NCBI GenBank assembly: GCA_028865235.1 | Contig: CP114561.1 | Coordinates: forward strand, 1,322,001-1,386,000 | Length of the DNA: 64,000 nucleotides | From: Candidatus Manganitrophus sp. | GTDB taxonomy: Bacteria > Nitrospirota > Nitrospiria > SBBL01 > Manganitrophaceae | Reading direction: 5' to 3' | Shown: positions 29,227 through 39,419 of the stretch, piece by piece | Layout of the letters: each line of letters begins with the position of its first letter | Numbering within the stretch: position 1 is the stretch's first letter | Notes under the pieces: model-generated | Databases searched by the model: none | Told to the model about the DNA's origin: nothing | Seen by the model: only the letters and a program-made list of their open reading frames with translations | Position numbers and translations under genes: made by a program

Positions 29227-30431
29227 CTATTTTCGTTCGTCGCGAGGGAAGACCTTGATCCAGGGGCTCTTGTCAGGTTTGCCCAGTTTTTTCATCCGCT
29301 CCGTTAATTCCGCCCCCCAGGCGCCGCTCAAAAGAACCTTCGAAAGCGCAAAAACATCGAGCGACGAGACCTCTTCCCATCGCCCCGCCTCTTTGATCGC
29401 CTTCTCCAAAGCGGGCCGCCCGGGATCATTTTTTCCCGGGAAGCGGACATTTTCATATATTTTCACCCGGACCTTATGGGTCTTCGAGAAGAGGACCTCG
29501 ACCCCTTTTTCTGCGTATAGGCCAGGAGAGCCTCCTTCACCTTTTCGATCTCTCCTTTGACCCTTGCCTCCTCGACTTGGAGGGCGGCCAGGCGCTCGAC
29601 CAGGAAGACCCCCTCTTCATTCATATACTCGTTTTTGGGAAGCGAGGCGGTCTCATAAAGATGGCGGAAGAGGGGGCAGATCGCGCGATATTCGCACCAG
29701 CTGCAGAGGGCGCTCTGTTTGACGGGAAATTCGGTGGTCGTTTCGATCTCCTCGATCAAAGCGATCGTCTCCTGCCGCAACGCTTCCAAATCGTCCGTCG
29801 TCCGTCGCGAGCGGATCTCTTGATCGAAGATGAGATAATGCCAAATCAGCTCGACCTCTTTTGTTTCGGGCCAGAGCCGTTGCACCGCCATTTGATAATA
29901 AGCGAGCTGTCGATCCTGATCGAGATCTTGCTGTGTGGGAAAGAACCCTTTTGTCTTATAGTCGTGAATCCAGATCACGCCGTCCTTCGGCTGGCTCAAC
30001 CGGTCGATGAATCCCTTCATCGCATATCTTCCGTCGGGATCGAGATTGAACTGGACCGGATGCTCCAGGCCGAGCGTTCGTGTCTGATCGAAGGGAGCAT
30101 ACCGGCGATAGTAGTCGACCAAACATTTCTCCCCCAGGGCGCGGTATTCGTCCGGGGTCAGCTCATCGCGGATGATCTGGATGTCGCCGTGCCACTCTTT
30201 TTCCCAGATTTCGCGATAGTAGGCGAGGAGATCTTCCAAGGACATTAATTTGCAGAAACGCAGATCGGTATAGAGCTTATAGAGCGCCTCGTGAACGCGG
30301 GATCCCATGAAGGCCTCGATCCCCTCCAAAGAGGAAGGGACCTGGTCGATGTAGGTAAACTTAAACTTTTGAGGACATTGGCGGTAGGTCTCTAGCCGGG
30401 ATGGAGAATAGATCACTGGCGGCCGCTCCAT
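29227..30431 (-). CDS. PD-(D/E)XK nuclease-superfamily (RecB/Cas4-like) protein, one frameshift
   Basis: The N-terminus IYSPSRLETYRQCPQKFKFT (first iron-sulfur-type Cys), the motif GSRVHEALYKLY, GFIDRL ... WIHDYKTKG (PD-(D/E)XK core Asp and Lys) and the late cysteine cluster ALCSWCEYRAICPLF define the RecB-like nuclease family with a 4Fe-4S-type C-terminal cluster, as in AddB/Cas4. The last part is in another frame; near 29508 a 4-G run on the minus strand should have five, which joins QKKG to VEVLFSKTHKVRV. The product ends FPRDERK. About 400 residues. It is not next to CRISPR or RecBCD genes; a role in DNA repair is the general expectation. Confidence 0.8.
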
Positions 30432-30551
30432 TTTCTATGGCGATCGGTTCCGTCCTAATAAAGCGGTATCGACACCCTCCCCTCGGGCGATTCACCGGGG
30501 TATTCTTGGCCGCCATTGTAACCGGGCGGGAAAGAGGAAGTCAAAAGATAT

Positions 30552-30640
30552 TTGCCCCGTAGGGGCGAGGCGTGCCTCACCCTAATTTCCTGATCGGGAA
30601 AGAGGGCGGCCCACCGGGTCGGCCCCCTCCTGTAAGGAAT
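30552..30640. repeat. GC-rich palindromic intergenic repeat
   Basis: GCCCCGTAGGGGCGAGGCG is a palindromic unit followed by GTGCCTCACCC; a second GGGCGGCCCACCGGGTCGGCC unit lies 40 bases on. Repeats of the GTAGGGGCGA type are common in intergenic DNA of many Gram-negative genomes. It fills most of the 285-base gap between two divergent genes. Confidence 0.5.
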
Positions 30641-30717
30641 TGCCTTTCCGCCCGACGTTACTTTAACATCGAACAAGTAAGGGGTGGTACCGTGAACGCA
30701 AGCTCAGGAGATATCCA

Positions 30718-31576
30718 ATGGTAAAGCCGGGTCATACAAAAGAAGGAAAAAGCGCCGACCGCTGGCATTTTCGCCATCCTTTATGGGTTCGCCTCGCCCA
30801 TTGGCTGAATGTGCTCTGTCTTCCGATCCTTCTCATGAGCGGGTTTCAGATCTTTAATGCCCACCCTGCCCTCTATTGGGGCGAGCGGTCGGACCGCGAT
30901 CGGCCGATTTTGGCGATGAAGGCGGTCCGGATGGAGAGCGGCGAGATCCGGGGGGTCACCACCCTCTTCGGACACTCCTTCGATACCACCGGCCTTTTCG
31001 GCGCCTCCCGGAACGAGGGGGAGAGCTCTATCGCCGCGGGTTCCCGGAATGGGCCACCCTGCCCAAGCACCAGTGGCTGGCGATGGGGCGGCGCTGGCAC
31101 TTCTTCTTCGCCTGGGTTTTCGTCCTGAATGGATTCATTTTTGCCGCCTATTCTCTGGTAAGCCGTCATCTCTGGAGTGACCTCCTTCCGAAAAAGGAAG
31201 AGATCCGAAAATCGGGGCATCGATCCGCGATCACCTTCGCTTCCACCATCCCGGCGGCGAGGAGGCGGCCCGTTACAATGTCCTTCAGAAAATCGCCTAC
31301 ACCGGCGTCGTCTTTGTTCTGGCGCCCCTCATTGTTTTGACCGGCCTGACGATGTCGCCGAACCTCAACGCCGCTTTCCCATCGATGTTGACCCTCTTCG
31401 GCGGTCGGCAGTCGGCCCGGACGATCCACTTCATCGCTGCATTCGCCTTCATCGGCTACACCCTCGTCCACGTGTTGATGGTGGCGATCACCGGTCTTTG
31501 GAACAACCTGAGATCGATGCTCACCGGATGGTATTTGATCCGGCAATCAGGAGAGAACCATGAAAAAACGAATTAG
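30718..31576 (+). CDS. Membrane cytochrome b561 / thiosulfate-reductase-type di-heme subunit (frameshifted)
   Basis: An N-terminal WVRLAHWLNVLCLPILLMSG carries the heme-ligand His typical of cytochrome b561 families. Further helices RRWHFFFAWVFVLNGFIFA, AYTGVVFVLAPLIVLTG and RTIHFIAAFAFIGYTLVHVL supply the other histidines. The frame changes near 31010 and 31225; the segments join in the expected order. The stop overlaps the next gene's start by 17 bases. It should shuttle electrons between the quinone pool and the periplasmic molybdopterin enzyme encoded next, an arrangement analogous to MsrPQ. About 285 residues. Confidence 0.8.
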
Positions 31577-32331
31577 TCTTGGCCGGCGGCGGTTCCTTGC
31601 CCGCGCCGCCCAATTCTCCGGTCTCTTACTCCTCGCCGGCTGTGACACGCTTTCCCGAAAAGCATGGTTTGAAGGCCTTCTCAGCAGCGCGGAAGGACTC
31701 ACCCAACGGGCGCAGCGCCTCATCACCCCCCCGCAAAGCGATGGCGCGGGAGTATACCGAAGCCGACCTCTCCCCGGTCTTCCCGGTAAACGGGACAACG
31801 CATCCCGGCACGGCCGAATATCTCGCCTGGGTCGAAAACAATTTCGCCGACTGGCAATTGGAGGTCGGCGGACGGGTCGAGCAGCCGGCCCGATTCTCCC
31901 TCGCCGCGCTTCGGGGCCTCCCGTCGCGAACCCAGATCACCCGCCACGATTGCGTCGAGGGATGGAGCGCCATCGGCAAATGGAAAGGGGTTCCTCTCCG
32001 CCTGATTCTCGAACAGGTCCGCCCTCGCCCGGAGGCCCGCTACGTCGTCTTCCACTCGGCCGATCCCGACGAGCTTGGCCACTATTATTACGAGAGCATC
32101 GATTTCGAAGAGGCCTATCATCCCCAGACGATTCTCGCGTACGATCTGAACGACCGGCCTCTCCCGATCGGGAACGGCGCGCCGCTTCGTCTCCGTCTCG
32201 AACGACAGCTCGGTTACAAGATGGCAAAGTACATTATGCGGATTGAGCTGGTCGAGCGCTTCGACACCCTCGCCGGAGGAAAAGGAGGCTATTGGGAAGA
32301 TCAAGGCTATGAATGGTATGCCGGGATCTGA
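31560..32331 (+). CDS. Molybdopterin-dependent oxidoreductase of the sulfite-oxidase/MsrP family (one frameshift)
   Basis: A Tat-type signal GRRRFLARAAQ then SGLLLLAGCDTL, with a lipobox-like AGC, so it may be an exported lipoprotein. After a shift near 31730 the core reads WQLEVGGRVEQPARFSL, TRHDCVEGWSAIGKWKGVPL, YYYESIDFEEAYHPQTILAY and PIGNGAPLRLRLERQLGYKM. The Cys in HDCVEGW is the predicted molybdenum ligand and the following residues match the Moco-binding SUOX fold. About 256 residues. It is coupled to the cytochrome b561 gene upstream. The physiological substrate (sulfoxide, sulfite, other) cannot be told from the sequence. Confidence 0.82.
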
Positions 32332-32411
32332 ACAAACCGAACAATATGAAGAAGGAGAGAATTGTGCTAATTTAGAGGGAGCAGACCCACCTGGAGGCGG
32401 GGGAGATTGTA

Positions 32412-34158
32412 ATGAGCTGGACCCTTGGAATTTTAGCGATCGTCGCGGGCGCCTTAACCGTTTTAAGCCCCTGCATCCTGCCGATCCTTCCCCCCTCTTA
32501 AGCGCCTCGATCTCCGGAGGGGATCGCCGTCGCCCGCTCTGGATTGTCGCCGGTCTTGCAATCAGCTTCACCCTCTTCGGCGTCATCTTTGCGTTCTTCG
32601 GAAGCTTCCTCGGTCTCAGTAATAACGCCCTTCGGCACGCGGCGCTCCTCATTTTATTCTTCCTTGGCCTCAGTCTTCTCTGGCCCTCGCTCTGGGAGCG
32701 AATCGGGACGAAGATCAGCGCCCTCACCCGACAGCTCCCCGGAATGAATCGATCCTCCATCGAGAAAACGCCTCTCTCCTCAGCTTTCCTCGGCGCGTCG
32801 CTCGGACTGATCTGGGCCCCCTGCGCCGGGCCGGTCTTGGGGATCATTTTGACCTTGGCCGCCGTGCAGGCTTCATTCGGATCGACCTTGATTTTGATGA
32901 GCGCTTACTCCCTCGGCGCCGCGGCGCCGATGCTTTTAATCGGGTATGGAGGGCGACGGATCTCGGACCGGATCACCTCCCTTCGCCGGTGGGGAGCGTT
33001 GACACACAAAGCGCTCGGCGCCCTGACCGTCGCAACGGTCGTCGCCCTCTTCTTTCAGTTCGATACCCTCCTTCTTGCCAAGCTGCCCGGTTCGTTCTTC
33101 GTCGCCAATCAAATCGAGAAGCGGCTGGTCGAAACCAAGTCCCCGCCCGAAGCCAACAGCCGCTTCGGCCCCGAGAACGCCCTCGCCGCCGGGAAAAAAT
33201 CCCCCTATCCGGTACTGGGAAAGATGCCGGAGTTTACCCAGGTCACCACCTGGCTGAACTCCCCGCCGCTCACCAAAGAGGGCCTGCGCGGTAAAGTCGT
33301 GTTAGTCGAATTCTGGACCTACTCCTGCATCAACTGCATCCGCGCGCTGCCTGCGGTTGTCCGCTGGGACGAAAAGTACCGCGACCAGGGGCTGGTCATC
33401 GTCGGCGTTCACACGCCGGAGTTTCAGTTCGAGAAGGAGATTGAAAACATCAAGCGGGCCATTACGCGTCACGGGATCAAATACCCGGTTGCCGTCGACA
33501 ACGACTACGGCACCTGGAAAGCCTTCAGCAATCAGTTCTGGCCGGCGAAATATCTGATCGATGCGGAGGGAAGGCTGCGGCTGACGCACTTCGGCGAGGG
33601 GGATGAGGATCTCTTCGAAGGGGCGATTCAATCGATCTTGATGGAGGCGAAGCTGCTTCACACGCCGGTGGCGATCGAGAAAGCGGAAAAAACGGTGAAC
33701 GTCTTCAGGATCCGCTCCCCGAAACCTACATCGGCTACAACCGGGCCAGCAATTTCTTCTCAAACGAACGGATGACCCCTGATACTACGATCAACTACAC
33801 CCCGCCGCCGTCACTTCGACTCAATTACTGGGCGCTCGCCGGCACCTGGAAGGTCATCGATGAAGCGGCGATCCTCCAGGCTCCCAGCGGCAAAATCCAA
33901 TTCCGCTTCCAGGCGCCGAAGCTGAATTTGGTGATGAAAGGGACGGAGAAAGGAATTCCGGCGAAGATTCTGATCGACGGCGCGCCGCTCCCGGCGAACA
34001 TGCGCGGCGTCGATGTCGGCCCGGACGGCAGGGCCATCATCAATGATGCGCGGCTCTACAATCTGGTGACGCTGCCGAAGGAAGATGAGGGGGAGCATCT
34101 CTTTGAGATGATTTTTGAAAGGCCGAGCGTGGAGCTGTATGCGTTTACGTTTGGATAA
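32412..34158 (+). CDS. DipZ-like thiol-disulfide transporter (DsbD membrane domain + thioredoxin + C-terminal domain), two frameshifts
   Basis: Begins MSWTLGILAIVAGALTVLSP at ATG 32412; CILPILPPLL carries the first reactive Cys, and the second is in LIWAPCAGPVLG, as in the DsbD/CcdA membrane domain. A thioredoxin/TlpA domain follows with active site WTYSCINCIRALP (CINC), then ETYIGYNRASNFF and a beta domain (IQFRFQAPKLNLVMKG) as in mycobacterial-type DipZ. Breaks near 32497 (a 6-C run that needs seven) and 33712. About 580 residues. It would carry reducing power across the membrane for cytochrome c maturation or periplasmic disulfide reduction, fitting the cytochrome-rich neighbourhood. Confidence 0.85.
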
Positions 34159-34174
34159 ACCAAGATGCGGCGGA

Positions 34175-36079
34175 TCACGAAACGTGGTCATTTACACTCT
34201 CTTTCGGTATCCTGAAGAAGAACGTGGCCCCTTCTCCTTTTCTCGATTCTAGCCAGATCTTTCCGCCGGACATTTCCAAGATCTTTTTCACGATCGCCAG
34301 CCCCACACCGCACCCTTCCACTTCAACCTCCTTCAACCGTTGAAAGATACCGAAAATCCGTTCGTGATACTCCGGATCAATTCCGATGCCGTTGTCTTTC
34401 ACGTAGAACTCCACCCATCCGCCCGCCTCTCTCCCGCCGATCTCCAACCGCGGCGCCGCCCGACTCCCGATGAATTTGATTCCGTTTCCGATCAGGTTGA
34501 GGAAGATCTGCTTCAAATGGGTCGGATCGAACACCACCGCGGGAAGCGGGGTGAGGACCGCCACCTCCACCCCCCGTTTCCGAATCATCATATCGCACTG
34601 CTCCAAGATCGCCCGCACCAACGGCTCGCTCTCAAAACGCTCGGGTCGCTTCTCCCGTCTTCCAACTCTTGACAATTCTAATAGATCGCCGATCAGCTCT
34701 TCCATAAAACCGGCGTTGGAGAGGATCCGCTTGAGGTAGTGCCGACCGTTCTCGTCGAGCCTCTCCCCGCACTCCTCCATCAACAACGAGGCCATTCCAT
34801 GCAGCGACACCACCGGCGCCTTCAAATCGTGGGAAACGGTATACACAAACGCCTCCAACTCCCGGTTCGTCTCCTTCAGCGCCGTCGTCCGCGCCTTTAC
34901 CCGGTTTTCCAGCTCTTCGGTATAGGCGCGAAGCTGGCCGACCATTTCCCCGACGGCGGCATGCAGCGCCTTGACTTCCCGGGGCGACCAAAAATCGGGT
35001 TCGGGCGACGGCATCCCAAAATCGCCCTTGCCGACGGCGATCGTCAGCCTGGCCAATCTTCGAATCGGCCGCGCCAGCCACGACGCGAGGAATCCGGCCA
35101 GCAACAGCGCGGCGGAAAAAGCGCCGGTCACGGTGATCAGCGTCTGCCGCTGCGCGACGGCGGCGTGTTGCTCGATGACCGCTTGTGGCCGGCTCACCAC
35201 AACCGTCCAGTCGAGCCCTTGCGCCGAGATCGGAACCGCTGTCGCCCGTACGGGAACTCCCTCTTCGTCTCGCTCAACACGGATTTCCCCGAGGGATCGG
35301 ATCGCCGGCTGATAGAGCGGGAGATGCGCCAGCGGGCGCATCTCCCTTCGAAGCGCCGGATTCGGATGGGCGATCACCCGGCCCTCTTTGTCGAGAACCG
35401 CCAGCCGCAGATCGGGATCGGACGAAGCGATCTGCTCCGTCAACGATTGGATTTCGGTTAAATCGACCGATCCTTCTGCAAAACCGGCCAACATTTGCTC
35501 GGGCCCCCAAATCGGCGTTGCAATCTGTATATTAGGAACGCCCGATCGCCTTCCCAGCTGAACCTGGGAGATCACCGTCTTGCCCGTTCGGAGCAGTTCC
35601 TTGTAATAATCGCGGTCGCTATAATCGACGCCGGCGTTCGCCCGTCCGTCGGTGAAGGGAGGGTCGGCGACGATCGATCGGCCCTCCGCGTCGGCGACAT
35701 ACATAAACGAAAGCCCTCCGAAGCGGCTGCGCTGCGTGCTGACGAGCGCCTGGAGACGCTCTTTTTCCATTGTCTCCTTCACCTCCACCTGCCCCGCCAA
35801 AACCTCCACCCCGCGGAGCTGCATGGCAATCGTCTGCCCGATCTCGCGCGCCAGCGCCTGGGCCACCGACATTCCTTCACGGTCGGCCTGTTGCAACTGG
35901 ACGACCTTCCACTGCCGCGATTGCGTAAGACCGAACATCAAAACGGGAAAGGCGGCCATCACACTCAGGCAGACGAAGAGAACCGCCTGGAGGCCAAACC
36001 CGTCCGCAGGTTCGGTCGCTTTTCGGGGCGGGGTCGGCTCCGATCCCTCTTTCTCTCTCCCGAGACCGTTATTTTTCAT
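34175..36079 (-). CDS. Membrane sensor histidine kinase with Cache domain
   Basis: 634 residues, unbroken. Helix near residues 28-50 (AVLFVCLSVMAAFPVLMFGL), periplasmic dCache-type sensor (FMYVADAEGRSIVADPP, YSDRDYYKELLRTGK, ATPIWG), second helix (LITVTGAFSAALLLAGFLAS), HAMP (ARPIRRLARLTIAVGKGDF), coiled coil, HisKA with phosphoacceptor FVYTVSHDLKAPVVSLHG, then HATPase boxes: N NLIGNGIKF, G1 DNGIGID, F RIFGIFQRLKEV, G2 GCGVGLAIVKKIL. No receiver or response regulator gene is adjacent, so its partner is elsewhere. Cache domains sense small extracellular ligands. The N-box Asn-Gly in place of Asn-Ala is normal in this HWE-unlike subgroup. Downstream it converges with dipZ. Confidence 0.92.
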   Translation of the reverse strand: MKNNGLGREKEGSEPTPPRKATEPADGFGLQAVLFVCLSVMAAFPVLMFGLTQSRQWKVVQLQQADREGMSVAQALAREIGQTIAMQLRGVEVLAGQVEVKETMEKERLQALVSTQRSRFGGLSFMYVADAEGRSIVADPPFTDGRANAGVDYSDRDYYKELLRTGKTVISQVQLGRRSGVPNIQIATPIWGPEQMLAGFAEGSVDLTEIQSLTEQIASSDPDLRLAVLDKEGRVIAHPNPALRREMRPLAHLPLYQPAIRSLGEIRVERDEEGVPVRATAVPISAQGLDWTVVVSRPQAVIEQHAAVAQRQTLITVTGAFSAALLLAGFLASWLARPIRRLARLTIAVGKGDFGMPSPEPDFWSPREVKALHAAVGEMVGQLRAYTEELENRVKARTTALKETNRELEAFVYTVSHDLKAPVVSLHGMASLLMEECGERLDENGRHYLKRILSNAGFMEELIGDLLELSRVGRREKRPERFESEPLVRAILEQCDMMIRKRGVEVAVLTPLPAVVFDPTHLKQIFLNLIGNGIKFIGSRAAPRLEIGGREAGGWVEFYVKDNGIGIDPEYHERIFGIFQRLKEVEVEGCGVGLAIVKKILEMSGGKIWLESRKGEGATFFFRIPKESVNDHVS

Positions 36080-36300
36080 CGTAAGGTTTCACGCCACTTC
36101 TTTTTCCCCGATCTCCGGCGCAACGCAGGAGTGTTTCTGATCGGCGCGGAGGTCGCTTTCGAGCGCCAACCATGAATCAAGGCTAACATAAGATCCGAAC
36201 CTGTCAATGAATCTCTCACAAATACAAACAGTTGAAGATCGTTTCCCAGCCGTGTTATCGTAAGGCTTCCAACAACATCCTTTCCTTGAGGAGATCGCGC

Positions 36301-36903
36301 ATGCCCAATCATCCCATCGCCACCCTCACCGAAAAGGCGGTCCAAAAGGTCCGTCAGGCCCTTCAAGACCGCAGCGACATCGGCGTGCGGCTAACGGTGA
36401 TACGCGAAGCGGGCGACTTCAAATATAAGTTCGACTATGTCGCTCCTGGAGAGGCCGATCCGCGGGACTTTGCCCTGCCGTGCGGAGAATATCAGTTTTT
36501 CATCAACCGGGAATCGGAAACACTCATCAAAGGATCGACAATCGATTATTCGAGCACCGGGCTGGCGCAGGCGTGGGTGATTGATAATCCGAATCCGGCG
36601 TGGGACAGCGAGTTGGCGCGCGAAATCTCCAAGGTCTTCAACGAAACGATCAACCCCGGCCTTGCCGAGCATGGCGGGCACATCAAACTGGTCGACCTGA
36701 AAGAGAACATCGTCTACGTGGAGATGTCGGGCGGCTGTCAAGGATGCGCGATGGCCGGCAAGACCCTCCACCACGGCGTCATCCGAATCCTTTCCGAAAA
36801 ATTCCCGCAAATCACCGGTCTGGTTGACACCACCAACCACACCGCCGGCGCCGCCCCCTTTTTCACCACCGAAACAGGAACCATCCCTACCTTTAAAAAC
36901 TAA
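36301..36903 (+). CDS. NfuA-like Fe-S cluster carrier (degenerate A-type + NifU C-terminal domain)
   Basis: Residues 1-105 resemble an A-type scaffold (ATLTEKAVQKVRQALQ, GVRLTVIREAG, FKYKFDYV), but only one of its three cysteines is visible (LPCGEY), as in NfuA. Residues about 115-180 form the NifU domain with the cluster-binding MSGGCQGCAMAGKTL (CxxC). A short tail rich in Thr follows. ATG 36301 is preceded by TTGAGGAG; the frame reaches 36232 but without a ribosome site. 200 residues. Serves late delivery of 4Fe-4S clusters, useful beside Fe-S and cytochrome proteins. Single gene, divergent from the sensor kinase. Confidence 0.88.
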   Translation: MPNHPIATLTEKAVQKVRQALQDRSDIGVRLTVIREAGDFKYKFDYVAPGEADPRDFALPCGEYQFFINRESETLIKGSTIDYSSTGLAQAWVIDNPNPAWDSELAREISKVFNETINPGLAEHGGHIKLVDLKENIVYVEMSGGCQGCAMAGKTLHHGVIRILSEKFPQITGLVDTTNHTAGAAPFFTTETGTIPTFKN

Positions 36904-37109
36904 TCCGATTCTCAGCCTCCCAAAACTGTAATAACCATCACATTACAAACCAATCATCCTGTTAGAGCCTAACATCACGCCATCCCTTGTTAAAAAGTGA
37001 TAGGTTGTTGCCTCTTTTTGACATGCGCCTCAGTAAGGAAATCCACTTTTATCGGCCCTCAAACAGTCACCAGACCTTCCCAAACGCCTCCCCTTACAAA
37101 ACAATAAGG

Positions 37110-37125
37110 AGGCATAAAACTTGCC
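37110..37125 (+). promoter_or_regulatory. Possible sigma-54 promoter
   Basis: AGGCATAAAACTTGCC has the invariant GG and GC with ten bases between, fitting the -24/-12 pattern (TGGCAC-N5-TTGC) apart from two mismatches. It lies about 42 bases before the methyltransferase start. It also forms part of an inverted repeat GCCTCCCCTT / AAGGAGGC, so it could be a chance match. No bacterial enhancer protein gene is in the window. Confidence 0.35.
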
Positions 37126-37166
37126 CTTATTCTCGTTCAAAAATTGGGGGATGAAAGGAAGAAGCC

Positions 37167-37975
37167 ATGGTGTATGGATGTGAGCAAGCACTGATCGAAA
37201 CCAACCCGGTCAAACGCCTCGCCTTTCGATGGCTGGGAGCGACCCATCTTGGAGACCGATCCCGCAATCACTATTTAATGCGGGCGCTCCGGAAAATTTC
37301 CCTTCCGGAGGATGCGAACGTCCTGAATGCCGGATGCGCAAACGGCGCCCATTCATTCTACCTGTCGGAGAGGCACCCGGGCTGGAAGATCAGCGGGATC
37401 GAAATCGAGTCGGAACAGGTCACGCGGGCGGCGGCGATCGCCGAAAAAAGGGAACCAGGAATCTCTCGTTCCACGTCGGAGACCTTCACCAGATCCGTTT
37501 TTCCGAGCTGTTCCACCTGATCTTTTCGATGCACGTTCTGACTTACCTTAAAGACGATCTGGAAGTATTAAAGCGGTTTTCCCGCGCGCTCAAACGGGGA
37601 GGTTATCTGATCCTCTCCATTCCAACCCCGCCGGCCCCCTCTGCCCTTCCTCGTCCGCTCCAAAGGCTCTTCCAACCCGCCGCTCGTCCGGCGGGCGGCC
37701 CCCCCATTTCGATCGAGCGGAGCGGCTACTCGAATGAGGAGATCACCCGCAAGCTCAATAAAGCCGGATTCCGCCCCCTCTCCATCACCCATCCGGCGGG
37801 ACCGCTCTGGCAATCGGCTTGGGAAATTCATACGTTGATCGAAAACAAACGGCTCCTGCGGGCCATGGCCCATCCGTTTCTTCTCTTCCTTGTCGATCTG
37901 GACCAGTGGCTTTGTAAAGAGTACCCTTATCCGATGGGGAGAGATTCTTTGATCATTGCACAGAGATCGGTTTGA
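37167..37975 (+). CDS. SAM-dependent methyltransferase, one frameshift
   Basis: Motif I region ANVLNAGCANGAHSFYLSE and acidic motif KISGIEIESEQV indicate a Rossmann methyltransferase; after a shift near 37450 it continues LSFHVGDLHQIRFSE, IFSMHVLTYLKDDLEVLKRF and LKRGGYLILSIPTPP. The C-terminal part (YSNEEITRKLNKAGFRPLSI) is like that of class I enzymes acting on small molecules or lipids. The GAGCAN variant of GxGxG is somewhat unusual. ATG 37167 has AAAGGAAG upstream. About 270 residues. A run of A in GCCGAAAAAAGGG is the likely site of the indel. Convergent with the MerA-like gene that follows. Confidence 0.75.
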
Positions 37976-37996
37976 AATGTGATCGGAAGGGAGGCC

Positions 37997-39380
37997 TCAA
38001 GCCGCTTTGGGGTAGGACTCGGCCGCGCGCAGGATCGATTCGGCCACGGTGGGATAAACATGAATCGTCCGGCAGACATCCTCGACCGTGAGACCGTTCT
38101 TGACAATAAAGATCGCCTCATGGATCGCCTCCGCCGCCTTGGCGGCCAGGAGATGGACCCCCAAAATCCGGTGGCTTCCCTTCTCCACCACCAGCTTGAC
38201 CCATCCGCGGTCGGCGATCGCCTTCGGCAGCTCTTCCGGCAGGGAGAGATCGACCTGCCGCAACGCGAAACCGGCGGCGCGCGCTTCCACCTCTTTTAAT
38301 CCGACACTCGCCACCTGGGGGGAGGTCAAAATCGCATAGGGGACGCCGAGATATTCCATCGTCTGCCGACTCCCTCTCAAGGCGTTTTCGGCCGCCAGCT
38401 CCCCTTCGCGATCGGCAACGGTCGCAAGCTTGCGGACATGCCCGCGGATATCCCCTGCCGCAAAAATATGGGAATGCGACGTCTCGAAAGAGGGGGTCGT
38501 CTCAACCGCGCCGTCCGGACGGCGCTTCACGCCGGCCTCTTCCAGGCCGAGGCCGTCGGTGTTCGGACGCCGTCCGGTGGCGACGAAAACGGCGGCCCCT
38601 TCCAACAAGAGGGTCTCTCCTCCCCTTCCGTGCCGCGACCCGATAGCCCCGCCGGCGGGGGAGCGGCTCGACCGCTTCGATCTCGACGCCGGTATGAATC
38701 TCCATCCCCTCTTCTCCCAGGTAACGGCGGAGCGCATTCGAAATCTCCGGCTCCTCCCTCGGCAAAATCCGCGCTTCTTTTTCGAGGACGATCACCCTCG
38801 CCCCGAAATGGAGAAAAAGCTGGCCGTATTCGAGGCCGATCTCACCGCCGCCGATCACGATCAGGCTTCGCGGTAAACGGGTGATGACCTGAACGCGGTC
38901 GCTGTTCAGAGGGGAAATGTCGGCCAAGCCGGGAATCGGCGGGGTGATCGGTGAAGAGCCGGTCGCGAGAAGAATATGATCGGCCGTAACCGGTTGACCG
39001 TCGACGGTGACATGATGCGGCGAGACAAGACGGCCCCTCCCCGGGAGAAACGTGATGTTCTGGTGGGCGGCGATCATCCGCTCCTTCTCCTTCCGCGCCT
39101 GCTGAACCACCGCTTCTTTCTCCCTCATCACCGCCGCAAAGTTGAGCCGGGCCTTGCGGGGCTTCACCCCCCGGAACGCAACCATCTGGCCGTAATAGTA
39201 ACGCTCCGCCGCCGTCACCAAATGTTCGGTCGGAAGACAGCCCCGGTTCGGACAGGTTCCGCCGACATCACCCCCCTCAACCAGCGCCACCCGCGCGCCG
39301 AGCTGCGCGGCCTTGATCGCCCCGTAAAGCCCCGCGGAGCCCGACCCGAGCACCAGGAGATCGTAACTCCCCATTCCCAT
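37997..39380 (-). CDS. FAD-dependent pyridine nucleotide-disulfide oxidoreductase (MerA/Lpd-like), one frameshift
   Basis: FAD motif YDLLVLGSGSAGLYGAIKAA, redox-active cysteines GGTCPNRGCLPTEHL (C-x4-C), NAD motif SLIVIGGGEIGLEYGQLF, FAD motif HSHIFAAGDI and the C-terminal dimer region HRILGVHLLAAKAAEAIHE with catalytic THVYP-like IHVYPTVAES (His-x4-Glu pattern). The break is near 38640 inside the NAD domain (RKGRRDPLVG / GGETLLLEGAAVFVATGRRP). About 460 residues. It lacks the N-terminal HMA domain and the C-terminal Cys pair of true mercuric reductase, so mercury reduction is not supported. A paralogue lies at 41276-42698. Confidence 0.85.
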
Positions 39381-39419
39381 TCTCCAGCCTCTATAAAATA
39401 TAGAAAATTTAGATCCCGG

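Noticed and set aside
29463..30431. Cas4 and hence a CRISPR locus
   Set aside because: The nuclease is RecB/Cas4-like, but there is no other cas gene and no direct-repeat array nearby.
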